Shown here: in pieces, positions 10,031 to 19,226 of the stretch
Layout of the letters: each line of letters begins with the position of its first letter
Numbering within the stretch: position 1 is the stretch's first letter
NCBI GenBank assembly: GCA_022482785.1
Contig: JAKVON010000010.1
Coordinates: 1 to 64,000, forward strand
Length of the DNA stretch: 64,000 bases
Source of the DNA: Atopobiaceae bacterium
GTDB taxonomy: Bacteria; Actinomycetota; Coriobacteriia; Coriobacteriales; Atopobiaceae
Direction of reading: 5' to 3'
Notes under the pieces: generated by a model
What the model saw: the letters and a program-made list of their open reading frames with translations, nothing else
What the model was told of the DNA's origin: nothing
The model's database searches: none
Made by a program: the position numbers and the translations under genes

Positions 10031-11726
10031 CTAGCTGAGCTCGACGCCCTTCATGTCGCACTTGCCGTCGGCGTTGAGGTAAAGGGACTTGACGTTCTTG
10101 CCGGCGACCTGCGTGAGCCTGTAGAACATGAGGGGGATGACCGGGCAGTCGGACCCGATGATCTTGTTGACGGCCTGCATCTTGGAGATGCGCTGCGCGT
10201 CGTCGACGGTGGAGCCGGGCGTCCTTGATGCTGGCATCGACCGCGGTGTTTGAGTACATGGAGCGGTTGTCGCCGTTGCCCGTGTAGAACAGCGGGTAGA
10301 GGAAGTTGTCCATGATGGGGTAGTCGGCGTTCCAGCCGAGACGGCCCATCATGAACTTGCCGTTGTCGTAGTCCTGGAGGATGGTCGCCCACTCGCCGGT
10401 GGTCGACGTGACGTCGATGCCCACGGCGGAGAGATCGGAGATGACCGACTCCATGATCTGCTTGTGCGAGCCGTCGAGGTTATAGGAGAGCGAGAGCTTG
10501 AGGCCGCGGGAGCCCGAGGCGTCCTTGGGATAGTACTTGTCGAGCAGGGCGACGGCCGGCGTCCTTGTCGTACTTGGAGTACTCCCAGGCACCGGCCTCG
10601 TAGCCGTCGATCGAGGGCGGGACGATGTTGTCCGCCGGGCTGCGCGTGCCGTCGAACAGGCTGTCGCAGATGGCCTGGCGGTTGATGGCCAGGGAGACGG
10701 CACGGCGCAGGTTGACGTCCTTCATCGGGTTGTCGACCTTGTTGCCGTTGGCGTCGGTGTACTGGTCCTTGGTGTTGCAGCAGATGTAGTAGGTCGCGGG
10801 CTTCGCGCCGAGCGAGACGCCCTTGCCCGAGGAGATGGTGTAGCCGTCGTCGGACTGGCCGTAGGACGAGATGGCATCCTTGATCTGCGACGTGGGGAAC
10901 GTCGGCGACGTCGATGTTGCCCGCCTGGAACTCGCGGTAGGCGGTCTCGGCATCCTTCTGGATGTTGAAGTGGATGGCCGAGATCTTTGCCTTGTCGCCG
11001 TAGTAGCCGTCGAACCTCACGAGGTCGATGTACTGGCCGTCCTCCCACTTGGTGCCGTCCTTCATCTTGAAGGCGCCGTTGCCGATGGGGGCCGTGTAGA
11101 AGCTCGCGTCGTTGTCGAGCGCGGCCTGGGGCACAGGGCGCGAGCGCCGGGTGGGCGCAGACGTAGGGGAAGTCGGCATAGGGGGCGGTGAGCTCGACGA
11201 CGAAGGTGCTGTCGTCTGGGCAGGTGCAGCCGGTGAGCTCGGCGCTGGTGCCGGCCTGGAGCTCGTCATAGCCCTTGACCAGGGCGAGGTGGTACGAGAT
11301 GACGGAAGGCGAGCCATGGGTGGCGGGGTTGACGATGCGCTCCCAGCCTCGCTTGAAGGCCTTCGAGTTGACGTCCTCGCCGTTGTGGAACTTGGCGCCG
11401 GAGACCAGGTGGAAGGTGAACTTGGTGGCCTCGGCGTTGGACTCCCAGCTGGAGGCCGCGTTGGGGACGAGCTTGCTGCTCTTGAAGTCGTAGTCGGTGA
11501 GGGAGTCGAAGAGCTGGTACTCGACCTGGGTGCCCTGGTCCTCCTGCGTGTTGTAGGGGTCGATGCACTCGGGGTTGCTCAGGTACCAGTTGAGCGTCTT
11601 CCCGGAGCCCGAGCCGCTCTTGGTGCAACCGGGAAGGCTCGCGCCAGCGAGCGCAGCGAGCGCGCTCGCCGCCAGGCCGCCCTTGACAAAGGTGCGGCGG
11701 CCCATCATTGCCTTATCAACTGCCAT
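10031..11726 (-). CDS. oppA: Oligopeptide-binding lipoprotein OppA (SBP family 5), four frameshifts
   Basis: Extracellular peptide receptor of the ABC importer; corrected length 563 residues. The N-terminus has a twin-arginine motif (RRTFVKG), a hydrophobic stretch and a lipobox ending in Cys (SLPGC), which suggests a Tat-exported lipoprotein. Family-5 features include WYLSNPECIDPYNT, KFHNGEDVNSKAFKRGWERI, AVSLAINRQAICDSLFDG and SIDGYEAGAWEYSKYD. Frame breaks near 11135, 10895, 10557 and 10218 each disappear when one inserted base is removed, giving an exact multiple of three. Start at 11726 with a strong GAGGAGGA site. Gene order A-B-C-D-F on the minus strand is standard. Confidence 0.9.
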
Positions 11727-11833
11727 GGATTCCTCCTCATCAGCTGACGCGGGGCGAAAAGCGTCCCTTTCGCGCCGTGCGTCTCCTCGGGCGTGCGTCA
11801 TCTCAGATGCATCTCGCCCTTCACAATGCTTCG

Positions 11834-11862
11834 ATTTTCGGCCAACGCACACCCTTTTTCAA
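11834..11862 (-). promoter_or_regulatory. Candidate oppA promoter with GGCCAACG repeats
   Basis: TTGAAA and GAAAAT hexamers with a 17-bp spacer on the minus strand, about 110 bp before the oppA start. The 8-mer GGCCAACG occurs at 11840-11847 (in the spacer) and 11868-11875 (upstream of -35), so it could mark an operator. The rest of 11727-11990 shows no gene. Confidence 0.35.
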
Positions 11863-11990
11863 GGATTGGCCAACGAGTGTGGGGAAGTGTCCCGCGAGCG
11901 ACAGGGCATATGCCACCACCTGCGACGCGAGGCACCCTTCCCGTCCGTGGCATTGCGCGCCGAACGCCGGCACGCCTGGGGCCCATAGCC

Positions 11991-12024
11991 AAAAGAGGCG
12001 GCCCGCACTCTCGTGCGGGCCGCC
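11991..12024 (-). terminator. Terminator of the gap-pgk-tpiA-gpmI-secG operon
   Basis: 12-bp GC-rich stem (11997-12008 with 12013-12024), 4-nt loop, and a TCTTTT tail on the minus strand, located 30 bp after the secG stop. Confidence 0.9.
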
Positions 12025-12053
12025 GTCGAGGCGCGTCTTGTCACGGGCTCTCC

Positions 12054-12302
12054 CTAGATGGTCCCCAGGGGGAACGTGAGCATCATGGCGAAGATGGTGG
12101 CGGCGAACACGCACGCCGCGATGATCGTGAACTTGTCGAGGTTCTTCTCCCAGACGCCGGATCCCGCGTTGGAGTTGTACATCGAGCTGGCGATCATGTC
12201 GGACACGCCCGTCCCCTCTCCGGAGTGCATGAGCACGAGGATGATGACGGCGATGGCCGAGATGGCCCAGATGACGAGCAGGATGGTGTTGAGAACGCTC
12301 AC
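12054..12302 (-). CDS. secG: Preprotein translocase subunit SecG
   Basis: Small membrane subunit of the SecYEG channel; 82 residues. Two transmembrane helices (residues about 4-25 and 60-80) flank a loop with the conserved HSGEGTG segment. Start is GTG at 12302 with AAGGAG 7 nt upstream. It is the last gene of the glycolytic operon, a common place for secG in Gram-positives. A terminator-like hairpin lies between gpmI and this gene, so its level is probably set by partial read-through. Confidence 0.95.
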   Translation of the reverse strand: MSVLNTILLVIWAISAIAVIILVLMHSGEGTGVSDMIASSMYNSNAGSGVWEKNLDKFTIIAACVFAATIFAMMLTFPLGTI

Positions 12303-12320
12303 GTTCGGACTCCTTCAGAC

Positions 12321-12351
12321 AAAAGCTGGCACCGCGGGTGCGGTGCCAGCT
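12321..12351 (-). terminator. Intercistronic terminator between gpmI and secG
   Basis: 12-bp perfect stem (12324-12335 with 12340-12351), GGGT loop, followed on the minus strand by a TTTT run. secG begins only 18 bp further on. Confidence 0.85.
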
Positions 12352-12400
12352 CGATTCCTAGCACACGATATAGCAGCTTATCACAGGCGTGGCGTTGCCG

Positions 12401-13963
12401 CTACTCCTTGACGAGCACTCTCCCCGTCATCTCCGCAGGACGCTCGATGCCCATCATCGCGAGGAGCGTGGGCGCGATGTCGGAGAGCTTGCCGTCGGTG
12501 ATGCCGGCGAGCTCCTCGGTCTTGGCGTCGTCCACCACGATGAAGGGAACCGGGTTGGTGGTGTGGGCGGTGAAGGGGACCTTCTTGCCGTCGACCACGT
12601 CGTACATGTGGTCGGCGTTGCCGTGGTCGGCCGTGATGAGGCAGAAGCCACCCTTGGCCAGGACCGCGGGGACCACCTTGGAGAGGCCCGAGTCGACGGC
12701 CTCGCAGGCCTTGATGGCCGCAGGCACGACGCCCGTGTGGCCCACCATGTCGCAGTTCGCGAAGTTGACCACGTAGAAGTCGGCCTCGTCGCTCTCGATG
12801 GACGCCTTGAGCTTGTCGGCCACCTCGGGCTCGCTCATCTCGGGCTGCAGGTCGTAGGTAGCGACCTTGGGGCTGGGGACGAGCACGCGCTCCTCGTTGG
12901 TCTTCTCGGCCTCGACGCCGCCGTTCAGGAAGAACGTGACGTGCGCGTACTTCTCGGTCTCGGCGGTGTGGAGCTGCTTCAGGCCATGCTCGGCCAGGAC
13001 GTCTGCCAGGACCTCCTTGGGAGTGGTCTTGGGGAACGCGACGCTGCACCTTGAGCGTGGGGTCGTACTCCGTCAGCGTGACGAAGTCGACGAGCTTGGG
13101 CGACTTCTTGCGCGCGAACCCCTTGAAGTCGGCATCCGTGAGGGCGCGCGTCATCTCGCGGGCGCGGTCGGGACGGAAGTTGAAGAAGATCACCGCGTCG
13201 CCGTCGTTGAGGCCCGCAGGGGTCGATCACGAACGGCTTGACGAACTCGTCACCGCGCTCGTCCTCCGCGTAGTAAGCGCGAAGGCCCGTCTGCCGCGTT
13301 CGTGGCCGGGACGCCCTTGCCCTGGGTGATCGCATCGAAGGAGAGCTCGACGCGGTCCCAGCGGTTGTCGCGGTCCATGCCGTAGTAGCGGCCGGACACG
13401 GTGGCGATGGCGACGTCCGCGCCCGTCTTCTTCCTGATCTGGGCCAGGACGGAGTCGAGGTCCTCCATGAAGCCGGCGCCGGACTGGGTGGCGACGTCAC
13501 GGCCGTCGGTGAAGGCGTCGATGCGGACCTTCTTGACGCCGCGGTTGGCGGCCATCGCGACGATCGCCTCGGCGTGCTTCATCGAGGAGTGGACGCCGCC
13601 CGTGGAGACGAGCCCCATGACGTGCAGGCATCCGCCGTTGGCAACGACCTTGTCCATGGCGGCGCAGAGCGCCTCGTTGTCGTTGATGGAGCCGTCCTTG
13701 ACCGCGTTGTTCACGCGCGACAGCTCCTGGAACACGATGCGCCCGGCACCGATGTTGAGGTGCCCGACCTCGGAGTTGCCCATCTGGCCGTCGGGAAGGC
13801 CCACGTCCTCGCCCGAGGCTCCGAGCTGCATGTGGGGATACTTCGCGTACAGGCTGTCCAGATAGGGCATCTTCGCCTGCGACACGGCGTTCTCAGGACC
13901 GGCCGGGGCGATGCCGCAGCCGTCCATGATCACGAGGAGCGCAGGGGTGCGTACGTTAGCCAT
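12401..13963 (-). CDS. gpmI: 2,3-bisphosphoglycerate-independent phosphoglycerate mutase, three frameshifts
   Basis: Interconverts 3- and 2-phosphoglycerate using two metal ions and a catalytic serine; corrected length 519 residues. Seen: [10 protein letters not shown], the catalytic-serine motif [62 protein letters not shown] and [10 protein letters not shown]. Frame breaks at about 13286, 13217 and 13047 are each cured by removing one base, after which the length divides by three. The ATG overlaps the tpiA stop (TAATG). As the step is essential for glycolysis and nothing else is lost, decay is unlikely. Confidence 0.92.
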
Positions 13964-14739
13964 TACTCAGCCGCCTTCTGGATCATCTGTGAGAAGCCGT
14001 CGGCCGTGAGGGACGCGCCGCCGACGAGCGCGCCGTCGACGTCCTCCTTCTCGAGGAAGCCGAGGACGTTGCCCGGCTTGGCGGAGCCGCCGTAGAGCAC
14101 GCGGATCTGGGAGGCGATGGCCTCGCCGAAGATCTCGACCAGGGTCTTGCGGATGGCGCCGCAGACCTCCTGGGCGTCCTCGGGCGTGGCGGTCTTGCCC
14201 GTGCCGATGGCCCAGATGGGCTCATAGGCAATGACGAGCTGGTCGCCTGAGGTGATGTCGAGGCCCGCGCAGTCGGCCTTGATCTGGTTCACGACGAACT
14301 CGACCTGCTTGCCGGCCTCGCGCGTCTCCAGGCTCTCGCCGCAGCAGGAGATGGGGACGATCTTGTGGGCGATGAGGGCCTTGGACTTCTTGTTGATGTC
14401 CTCGTCGGTCTCGCCGAAGTAGCCACGACGCTCGGAGTGGCCGATGATGCAGTACGTGCAGCCCACGTCGGTGAGCATGCCGGGGGCCGTCTCGCCGGTG
14501 AAGGCACCGGACTCCTCCCAGTACACGTTCTGCGCGCCGAGCGCGAAGGGGGCCTTGTCGAAGTCGATGACCCCGGCGACGCCCTTGAGATCGACCAGCG
14601 GCGGGCAGACGACGACGTCGACGCCGGAGACCGCGGCCTCCTTGAGGGCGTTCGACAGCTCCTGGGCAAGCGTGACGCCCTCGGAGTAGGTCTTGTTCAT
14701 CTTCCAGTTACCAGCGATCATGCGTGTGCGATTAGGCAT
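13963..14739 (-). CDS. tpiA: Triosephosphate isomerase
   Basis: Interconverts dihydroxyacetone phosphate and glyceraldehyde 3-phosphate; 258 residues, TIM barrel. Active-site motifs: N-K in MIAGNWKMNK, catalytic His in IIGHSERRGYFGE, catalytic Glu in YEPIWAIGTGK, and the phosphate-binding YGGSAKPGN. The frame is open further upstream, but MPNRTRMIAGNWKMNK marks the real start at 14739. It overlaps the end of pgk by 8 bp. Confidence 0.98.
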   Translation of the reverse strand: MPNRTRMIAGNWKMNKTYSEGVTLAQELSNALKEAAVSGVDVVVCPPLVDLKGVAGVIDFDKAPFALGAQNVYWEESGAFTGETAPGMLTDVGCTYCIIGHSERRGYFGETDEDINKKSKALIAHKIVPISCCGESLETREAGKQVEFVVNQIKADCAGLDITSGDQLVIAYEPIWAIGTGKTATPEDAQEVCGAIRKTLVEIFGEAIASQIRVLYGGSAKPGNVLGFLEKEDVDGALVGGASLTADGFSQMIQKAAE

Positions 14740-15925
14740 CGAGAAGCGCCTCCACTCCGGGAAGGGCCTTGCCCTCGACGAGCTCCATGGAGGCTCCGCC
14801 ACCCGTGGAGATCCAGCTCATCTTGTCGGCCAGGCCGAACTTGTTGACGGCCGCGACGGAATCGCCGCCACCGATGATCGACGTGCACTCCGCGTTGTCC
14901 GCGACGGCCTCCGCGACGGCCTGGGTGCCGTGCGCGAACTGGTCCATCTCGAAGACGCCCATGGGGCCGTTCCAGAAGACGGTCTTGGAGGCAGCGATGG
15001 CGTCCGCATAGAGCTTCTCGGTCTTGGGGCCGATGTCCATGCCCATGCGATCGTCGGGGATCTTGTCCGAGTCGACGACCTCGCCCGTGGCATCCTCGCC
15101 GAAGTGGTCGGCGACGATGTTGTCAATGGGAAGCAGGAACTTGACGCCCTTCTTCTCGGCCTTGTCCATCATTTCCTTGGCGCGGTCGACCCAGTCGGGC
15201 TCCTGGAGGGACGTGCCCACCTTATAGCCCTTGGCCAGGAAGAACGTGTAGGCCATGCCGCCGCCGATGATCAGCGTGTCGGCGGAGTCGATGAGGTGGT
15301 CCAGGACGCCGATCTTGGAGGAGACCTTCGAGCCGCCGACGATGGCGACGAAGGGGCGCTTGGGGTCGGCGAAGATGCCCGTGAGGGTGTCGACCTCCTT
15401 CTCGAGCAGGAACCCCGCGACGGCCGGGATGTAGGCGGCCGGGCCCACGACGGAGCCCTGCGCGCGGTGCGCGGTGCCGAAGGCGTCGAGGACGAAGACG
15501 TCGCCGTAGCTGGCGAGGGTCTTGGCGATCTCGGGGTCGTTCTTCTTCTCGCGCTTGTCGAAGCGGACGTTCTCGAGGACGAGGATCTTGCCCGGCTGGA
15601 GGGCGTCGACGGCGGCCTTGGCCTTCTCGCCGTAGGTGTCCTCGACGAACGTGACGTCGTAGCCGCTCATCTCGGCAAGCTTCTCGGCAACGGGCTTGAG
15701 GGAGAACTCGGCCTGGTAGCCGGTGCCGTCGGGACGGCCGAGGTGACTCATCAGGATGACGCGGGCGTTGTGCTCGACCAGGTACTTGATCGTGGGAAGC
15801 GCGGCCTTGATGCGGGTGGTGTCGCCCACGACGCCATCCTTGATGGGGACGTTGAAGTCGACGCGCTCGAGAACGCGCTTGCCGTCGACGTCGATGTCAC
15901 GGACGGTCTTCTTGGTAAATGCCAT
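14732..15925 (-). CDS. pgk: Phosphoglycerate kinase
   Basis: Transfers phosphate from 1,3-bisphosphoglycerate to ADP; 397 residues, full length. Seen: RVDFNVPIKDG, SHLGRPDG, GGSKVSSKIGVLDHLIDSAD in the hinge/nucleotide region, and the C-terminal glycine-rich WISTGGGASMELVEGK. It follows gap in the glycolytic operon after a hairpin, and overlaps tpiA by 8 bp at its end. Confidence 0.98.
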   Translation of the reverse strand: MAFTKKTVRDIDVDGKRVLERVDFNVPIKDGVVGDTTRIKAALPTIKYLVEHNARVILMSHLGRPDGTGYQAEFSLKPVAEKLAEMSGYDVTFVEDTYGEKAKAAVDALQPGKILVLENVRFDKREKKNDPEIAKTLASYGDVFVLDAFGTAHRAQGSVVGPAAYIPAVAGFLLEKEVDTLTGIFADPKRPFVAIVGGSKVSSKIGVLDHLIDSADTLIIGGGMAYTFFLAKGYKVGTSLQEPDWVDRAKEMMDKAEKKGVKFLLPIDNIVADHFGEDATGEVVDSDKIPDDRMGMDIGPKTEKLYADAIAASKTVFWNGPMGVFEMDQFAHGTQAVAEAVADNAECTSIIGGGDSVAAVNKFGLADKMSWISTGGGASMELVEGKALPGVEALLDA

Positions 15926-15956
15926 GTACGTTCCTCCTTCGTTGCTTGTGCAAGAG

Positions 15957-15998
15957 AAAGGGCGCGGCGGCGGCCCTGGTGGGTCGAGCGCCGCGCCC
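15957..15998 (-). terminator. Hairpin between gap and pgk
   Basis: 10-bp GC-only stem (15960-15969 with 15989-15998) with a 19-nt loop and a TTTCTC tail on the minus strand. It probably lowers transcription into pgk relative to gap. Confidence 0.6.
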
Positions 15999-16039
15999 TA
16001 CTCCGGTTACTTCGGGCGGTATGCCGCGAGTGACGAGAG

Positions 16040-17065
16040 CTACTTGACGAACTTCTCGAAGTACTTGATGGTGCGGACCATCTGGGAGGTGTAGGAGTTC
16101 TCGTTGTCGTACCAGGAGGTCACCTGGACGAGGCTCTGGCCGTTGCCGAGGTCCTGGACCATGGTCTGGGTGGAGTCGAAGATCGAGCCGTGGGTCTCGC
16201 CGACGATGTCGCGGGAGACGATCTCGTCCTCGTTGTAGGCGAAGGTGTCGGGGATGGTCTCGGCGTAGGCCTTCATGGCGGCGTTGACCTCGTCAGCGGT
16301 CACGGTCTTGTCGACGACGGCGTAGAGGTTCGTGAGCGAGCCGGTGGGCGTCGGGACGCGCTGGGCGGCACCGATGAGCTTGCCGTTGAGCTCGGGGAGA
16401 ACCAGGCCGATGGCCTTGGCGGCGCCGGTGGAGTTGGGGACGATGTTCTCGGAGCAGGCGCGGGAGCGGCGGAAGTTGCCCTTGCGCTGCGGGCCGTCGA
16501 GAGGCATCTGGTCGCCGGTGAAGGCGTGGATGGTGGTCATGATGCCGGAGACGATGGGGGCGAAGTCGTTCAGGCCCTTGGTCATCGGGGCGAGGCAGTT
16601 GGTGGTGCAGGAGGCGGCGGAGATGATGTTGTCGTCTGCCGTCAGGATCTCATGGTTGACGTTGAAGACGATCGTGGGGAGGTCGTTGCCCGCGGGGGCG
16701 GAGATGACGACCTTCTTGGCGCCGGCGTCGATGTGGGCCTGGGCCTTGGCCTTGGAGGTGTAGAAGCCGGTGCACTCGAGCACGACGTCTACGCCGAGGT
16801 CGCCCCAAGGAAGCTTGCTGGCGTCGGCCTCCTTGTAGATGGTGATCTTCTTGCCGTCGACGGTGATGGAGTCCTCGCCGGCCTCGATCTTGTGGTCGCG
16901 GGAGTAGTTGCCCTGGGTCGAATCGTACTTAAGCAGGTAGGCCAGCATCGCGGGGGAGGTCAGGTCGTTGATGGCAACAACCTCGGAGCCCTCGTGACCG
17001 AACATCTGCCTGAAGGCGAGACGGCCGATGCGACCAAAACCGTTAATTGCAACCTTGACTGCCAT
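16040..17065 (-). CDS. gap: Glyceraldehyde-3-phosphate dehydrogenase, NAD-type
   Basis: Oxidises glyceraldehyde 3-phosphate to 1,3-bisphosphoglycerate; 341 residues. Rossmann start [14 protein letters not shown], Asp in [11 protein letters not shown] (NAD preference), catalytic Cys in [12 protein letters not shown], and the C-terminal [16 protein letters not shown]. Start set at [11 protein letters not shown] (17065) with a purine-rich site upstream; the open frame before it lacks similarity. It is the first gene of the gap-pgk-tpiA-gpmI-secG operon. Confidence 0.98.
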   Translation of the reverse strand: MAVKVAINGFGRIGRLAFRQMFGHEGSEVVAINDLTSPAMLAYLLKYDSTQGNYSRDHKIEAGEDSITVDGKKITIYKEADASKLPWGDLGVDVVLECTGFYTSKAKAQAHIDAGAKKVVISAPAGNDLPTIVFNVNHEILTADDNIISAASCTTNCLAPMTKGLNDFAPIVSGIMTTIHAFTGDQMPLDGPQRKGNFRRSRACSENIVPNSTGAAKAIGLVLPELNGKLIGAAQRVPTPTGSLTNLYAVVDKTVTADEVNAAMKAYAETIPDTFAYNEDEIVSRDIVGETHGSIFDSTQTMVQDLGNGQSLVQVTSWYDNENSYTSQMVRTIKYFEKFVK

Positions 17066-17089
17066 GCTTTCTCCTTTCGCGAGGCCTGC

Positions 17090-17112
17090 TGCCGGCGTAT
17101 CCGACGCCGGCA
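17090..17112 (-). promoter_or_regulatory. Hairpin in the gap leader
   Basis: 9-bp perfect inverted repeat (TGCCGGCGT and its complement) around a 5-nt loop, about 25 bp before the gap ATG and upstream of its ribosome site. It could be a leader stem or operator. The 120 bp beyond it probably hold the gap promoter, but no clear hexamers were found. Confidence 0.35.
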
Positions 17113-17243
17113 CAAGACCATCTCCGGACCATACCGAACTACAACACACTTCTTACCCTAAACCAAAAACTCATGCGCGGAATACGCCATCTCCCGCGAT
17201 ATTTCAGTTTATTCATTTGATAAGGCCAGCGTACGGACCCATT

Positions 17244-18194
17244 TCAGGGATTCGGTCCGACGGTACGGCTTGCCTGGTCAACGGTCTCGCGCAGCCTCAG
17301 CACCCGATGGTAGAGGGCCGACTTCGAGACGGGCTTGTCGTAGGCGCGGCCGAGGTCGCGAAGCGAGAGCTCCGGGTAGGCGCGGCGCATCTCGCAGAAC
17401 TCGCGCAGCGCCGGGGGCAGCGAGCCCAGCCCCACGAGCCTCTCGGCCTCGTCGATGAGAGCGAGCTGGTCGGCCGCGGCGCCCGTGGAGCGGGCCTGGT
17501 TGGCTATCTCGGCGTTCACGCGCCGGTTCACGTCGTTCTTGACCGACTTGACGACCCGGACGTTCTCGACGGCGATGGCCTCGCGCTGGGCGCCCAGGGC
17601 AACGAGCATCGCCACGACGTCGTCGAAGCTCTTGAGGTAGATGGCGAACGAGCCGCGGCGGCTGTTCACCCGGGCGGTGAGGCCGAGCGAGGCGGTGAGG
17701 CGGACCAGGTCTCCGGCGAGGTCCTCCCCCGTCACCGCGATCTCGAGGTGGAAGTCGCCGCGCGGGTCGGCGATGAAGCCGCCGGCCATGAAGGCGCCGC
17801 GCAGGTAGGCCCTCCTGCAGCACTCGCGCCTGACGAGGCCGGGGGCGATTCCGCTGACGACGCCCCTCCCCTGCCGGAGGATGCCCATCCTGAGCAGCGC
17901 CTCCTCGAGGCCGGGCTGCTCGGGGATCACGATGAGGTAGTTCCTGCTCTTGTGGAGGTTCGAGCGACGGACCGTGAGCTCGGTCTCGAGGTCGAAGACC
18001 TTGTGGGACAGCTTGATCAGCGTGCGCGCGACGGCACCCGTCTCCGTGGCGATGCGGATCGAGTAGCGGCCCGGGCCGCGCCAGGAGAGGGTGCCGCAGA
18101 CCCGGATGAGGGCGGAGAGCTCGGCGAGGTCGCACGTGGGACAGACGGCCTCGACGCGGGCTATGTCGTCCTTCACCTCCGCCGTGAACGACAT
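17244..18194 (-). CDS. whiA: DNA-binding protein WhiA
   Basis: Homing-endonuclease-like DNA-binding protein linked to division and sporulation control in Gram-positives; 316 residues. N-terminal MSFTAEVKDDIARVEA, LAGLIDADG-like core (YLRGAFMAGGFIADPRGDFH), and a C-terminal helix-turn-helix (SLRDLGRAYDKPVSKSALYH). Endonuclease activity is not expected in this family. It overlaps the end of yvcK by 22 bp in the conserved rapZ-yvcK-whiA order. No terminator was evident in the short space before the gap leader region. Confidence 0.95.
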   Translation of the reverse strand: MSFTAEVKDDIARVEAVCPTCDLAELSALIRVCGTLSWRGPGRYSIRIATETGAVARTLIKLSHKVFDLETELTVRRSNLHKSRNYLIVIPEQPGLEEALLRMGILRQGRGVVSGIAPGLVRRECCRRAYLRGAFMAGGFIADPRGDFHLEIAVTGEDLAGDLVRLTASLGLTARVNSRRGSFAIYLKSFDDVVAMLVALGAQREAIAVENVRVVKSVKNDVNRRVNAEIANQARSTGAAADQLALIDEAERLVGLGSLPPALREFCEMRRAYPELSLRDLGRAYDKPVSKSALYHRVLRLRETVDQASRTVGPNP

Positions 18195-19219
18195 CCGGCC
18201 ACCCCCTCGAGGGCGGAGGCGAGCTTGGCGATGTCGTGGGAGGTGGGCCAGCCGTCGGCTCGGGAGAAGTCGCGGGCCACGACCAGGCCCGTCATCGACT
18301 CGAGGCGCGACAGGACCGCGCGCGAGGCGCCCACGGCGCGGATGTCGCGCGCGGGACGGGCCACGTAGCGCCGCGCCGAGGACGCGGCGAGCTCGCGGCG
18401 CGCCTCGTCCTCGCTGACCTGCTCGGAGGTGAGCGCCTTGAACATGCGCGTCGTCATTCCCTCGGTCGGCCTCTTGCGATGGACGAGCACCGCGTCGAGG
18501 CATCCCGCGATGCCGTGGTCGTAGAGGGCGCGGACGTACTCGTCGGCGGCGAGGCCCCAGGTCTCGCCCTGGGTGTCCGCCTTGGGGCAGACGAAGACGC
18601 GCGTGGCCGCGGTGTTCCTGACGGCGGCGCATATCCCCGGGACGAGGAGGTTGGGGATGATCGAGGTGAAGAGGGACCCCGGGCCGATGACCACGAGGTC
18701 CGCGGCGAGGATGGCGTCGACCGCCGGCTGGTAGGCCGCGGCGCGCGGGGGCTCTATCCAGACGTGCGACATCGTGCAGGGCCCGTGGCCCACCATGGAC
18801 TCGCCGTCGAGCTTCCTCCCGTCGCGCGTCATGCCCCAGAGGGTGACGTCGTCGAGGGTCGAGGGCATGACGCGCCCCACGCAGCCGAGCATCCTCTCGC
18901 ACTCGGCGACGGCCGCGGGAAACGAGCCGGCCTCCTCGGAGAGGGCGGTGATGAGGAGGTTCCCGAGGGGATGGCCGTTGGCGTAGGAGTGGCGCGACTG
19001 GAAGGCGCGGCAGAGCAGGTCGCGGTCGGGGGAGGCCAGCGCGACGAGGCAGTTGCGGATGTCTCCCGGCGGGACCGTCCCGCTCTCCCGGCGGAGCCTG
19101 CCCGTGGAGCCCCCGTCGTCGGCCATGGCGACAACGGCGGTGATGTCGCAGCCGAGCATCCTGAGGGCACGGAGGGTGGCGGGCTGGCCCGTGCCGCCGC
19201 CGATCGAGACGGCGCGCAT
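18173..19219 (-). CDS. yvcK: YvcK/GlmR family (gluconeogenesis factor, UDP-GlcNAc-binding)
   Basis: Member of the CofD/YvcK family that, in Bacillus and Listeria, links carbon flux to cell-wall precursor synthesis; 348 residues. Motifs: IGGGTGQPATLRALR at the N-terminus, DDGGSTGRLRRESG, PPGDIRNCLVAL, NLLITAL, and GPGSLFTSIIPNLLVPGI. It starts 7 bp after rapZ and overlaps whiA, so the three are an operon. The last roughly 20 residues are arginine-rich and read into whiA. Confidence 0.94.
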   Translation of the reverse strand: MRAVSIGGGTGQPATLRALRMLGCDITAVVAMADDGGSTGRLRRESGTVPPGDIRNCLVALASPDRDLLCRAFQSRHSYANGHPLGNLLITALSEEAGSFPAAVAECERMLGCVGRVMPSTLDDVTLWGMTRDGRKLDGESMVGHGPCTMSHVWIEPPRAAAYQPAVDAILAADLVVIGPGSLFTSIIPNLLVPGICAAVRNTAATRVFVCPKADTQGETWGLAADEYVRALYDHGIAGCLDAVLVHRKRPTEGMTTRMFKALTSEQVSEDEARRELAASSARRYVARPARDIRAVGASRAVLSRLESMTGLVVARDFSRADGWPTSHDIAKLASALEGVAGCRSRRR

Positions 19220-19226
19220 GGCGGGC

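Noticed and set aside
12401..13963. gpmI as a pseudogene
   Set aside because: All active-site motifs are kept and three one-base removals restore a normal length; the enzyme is essential for the surrounding glycolytic operon.
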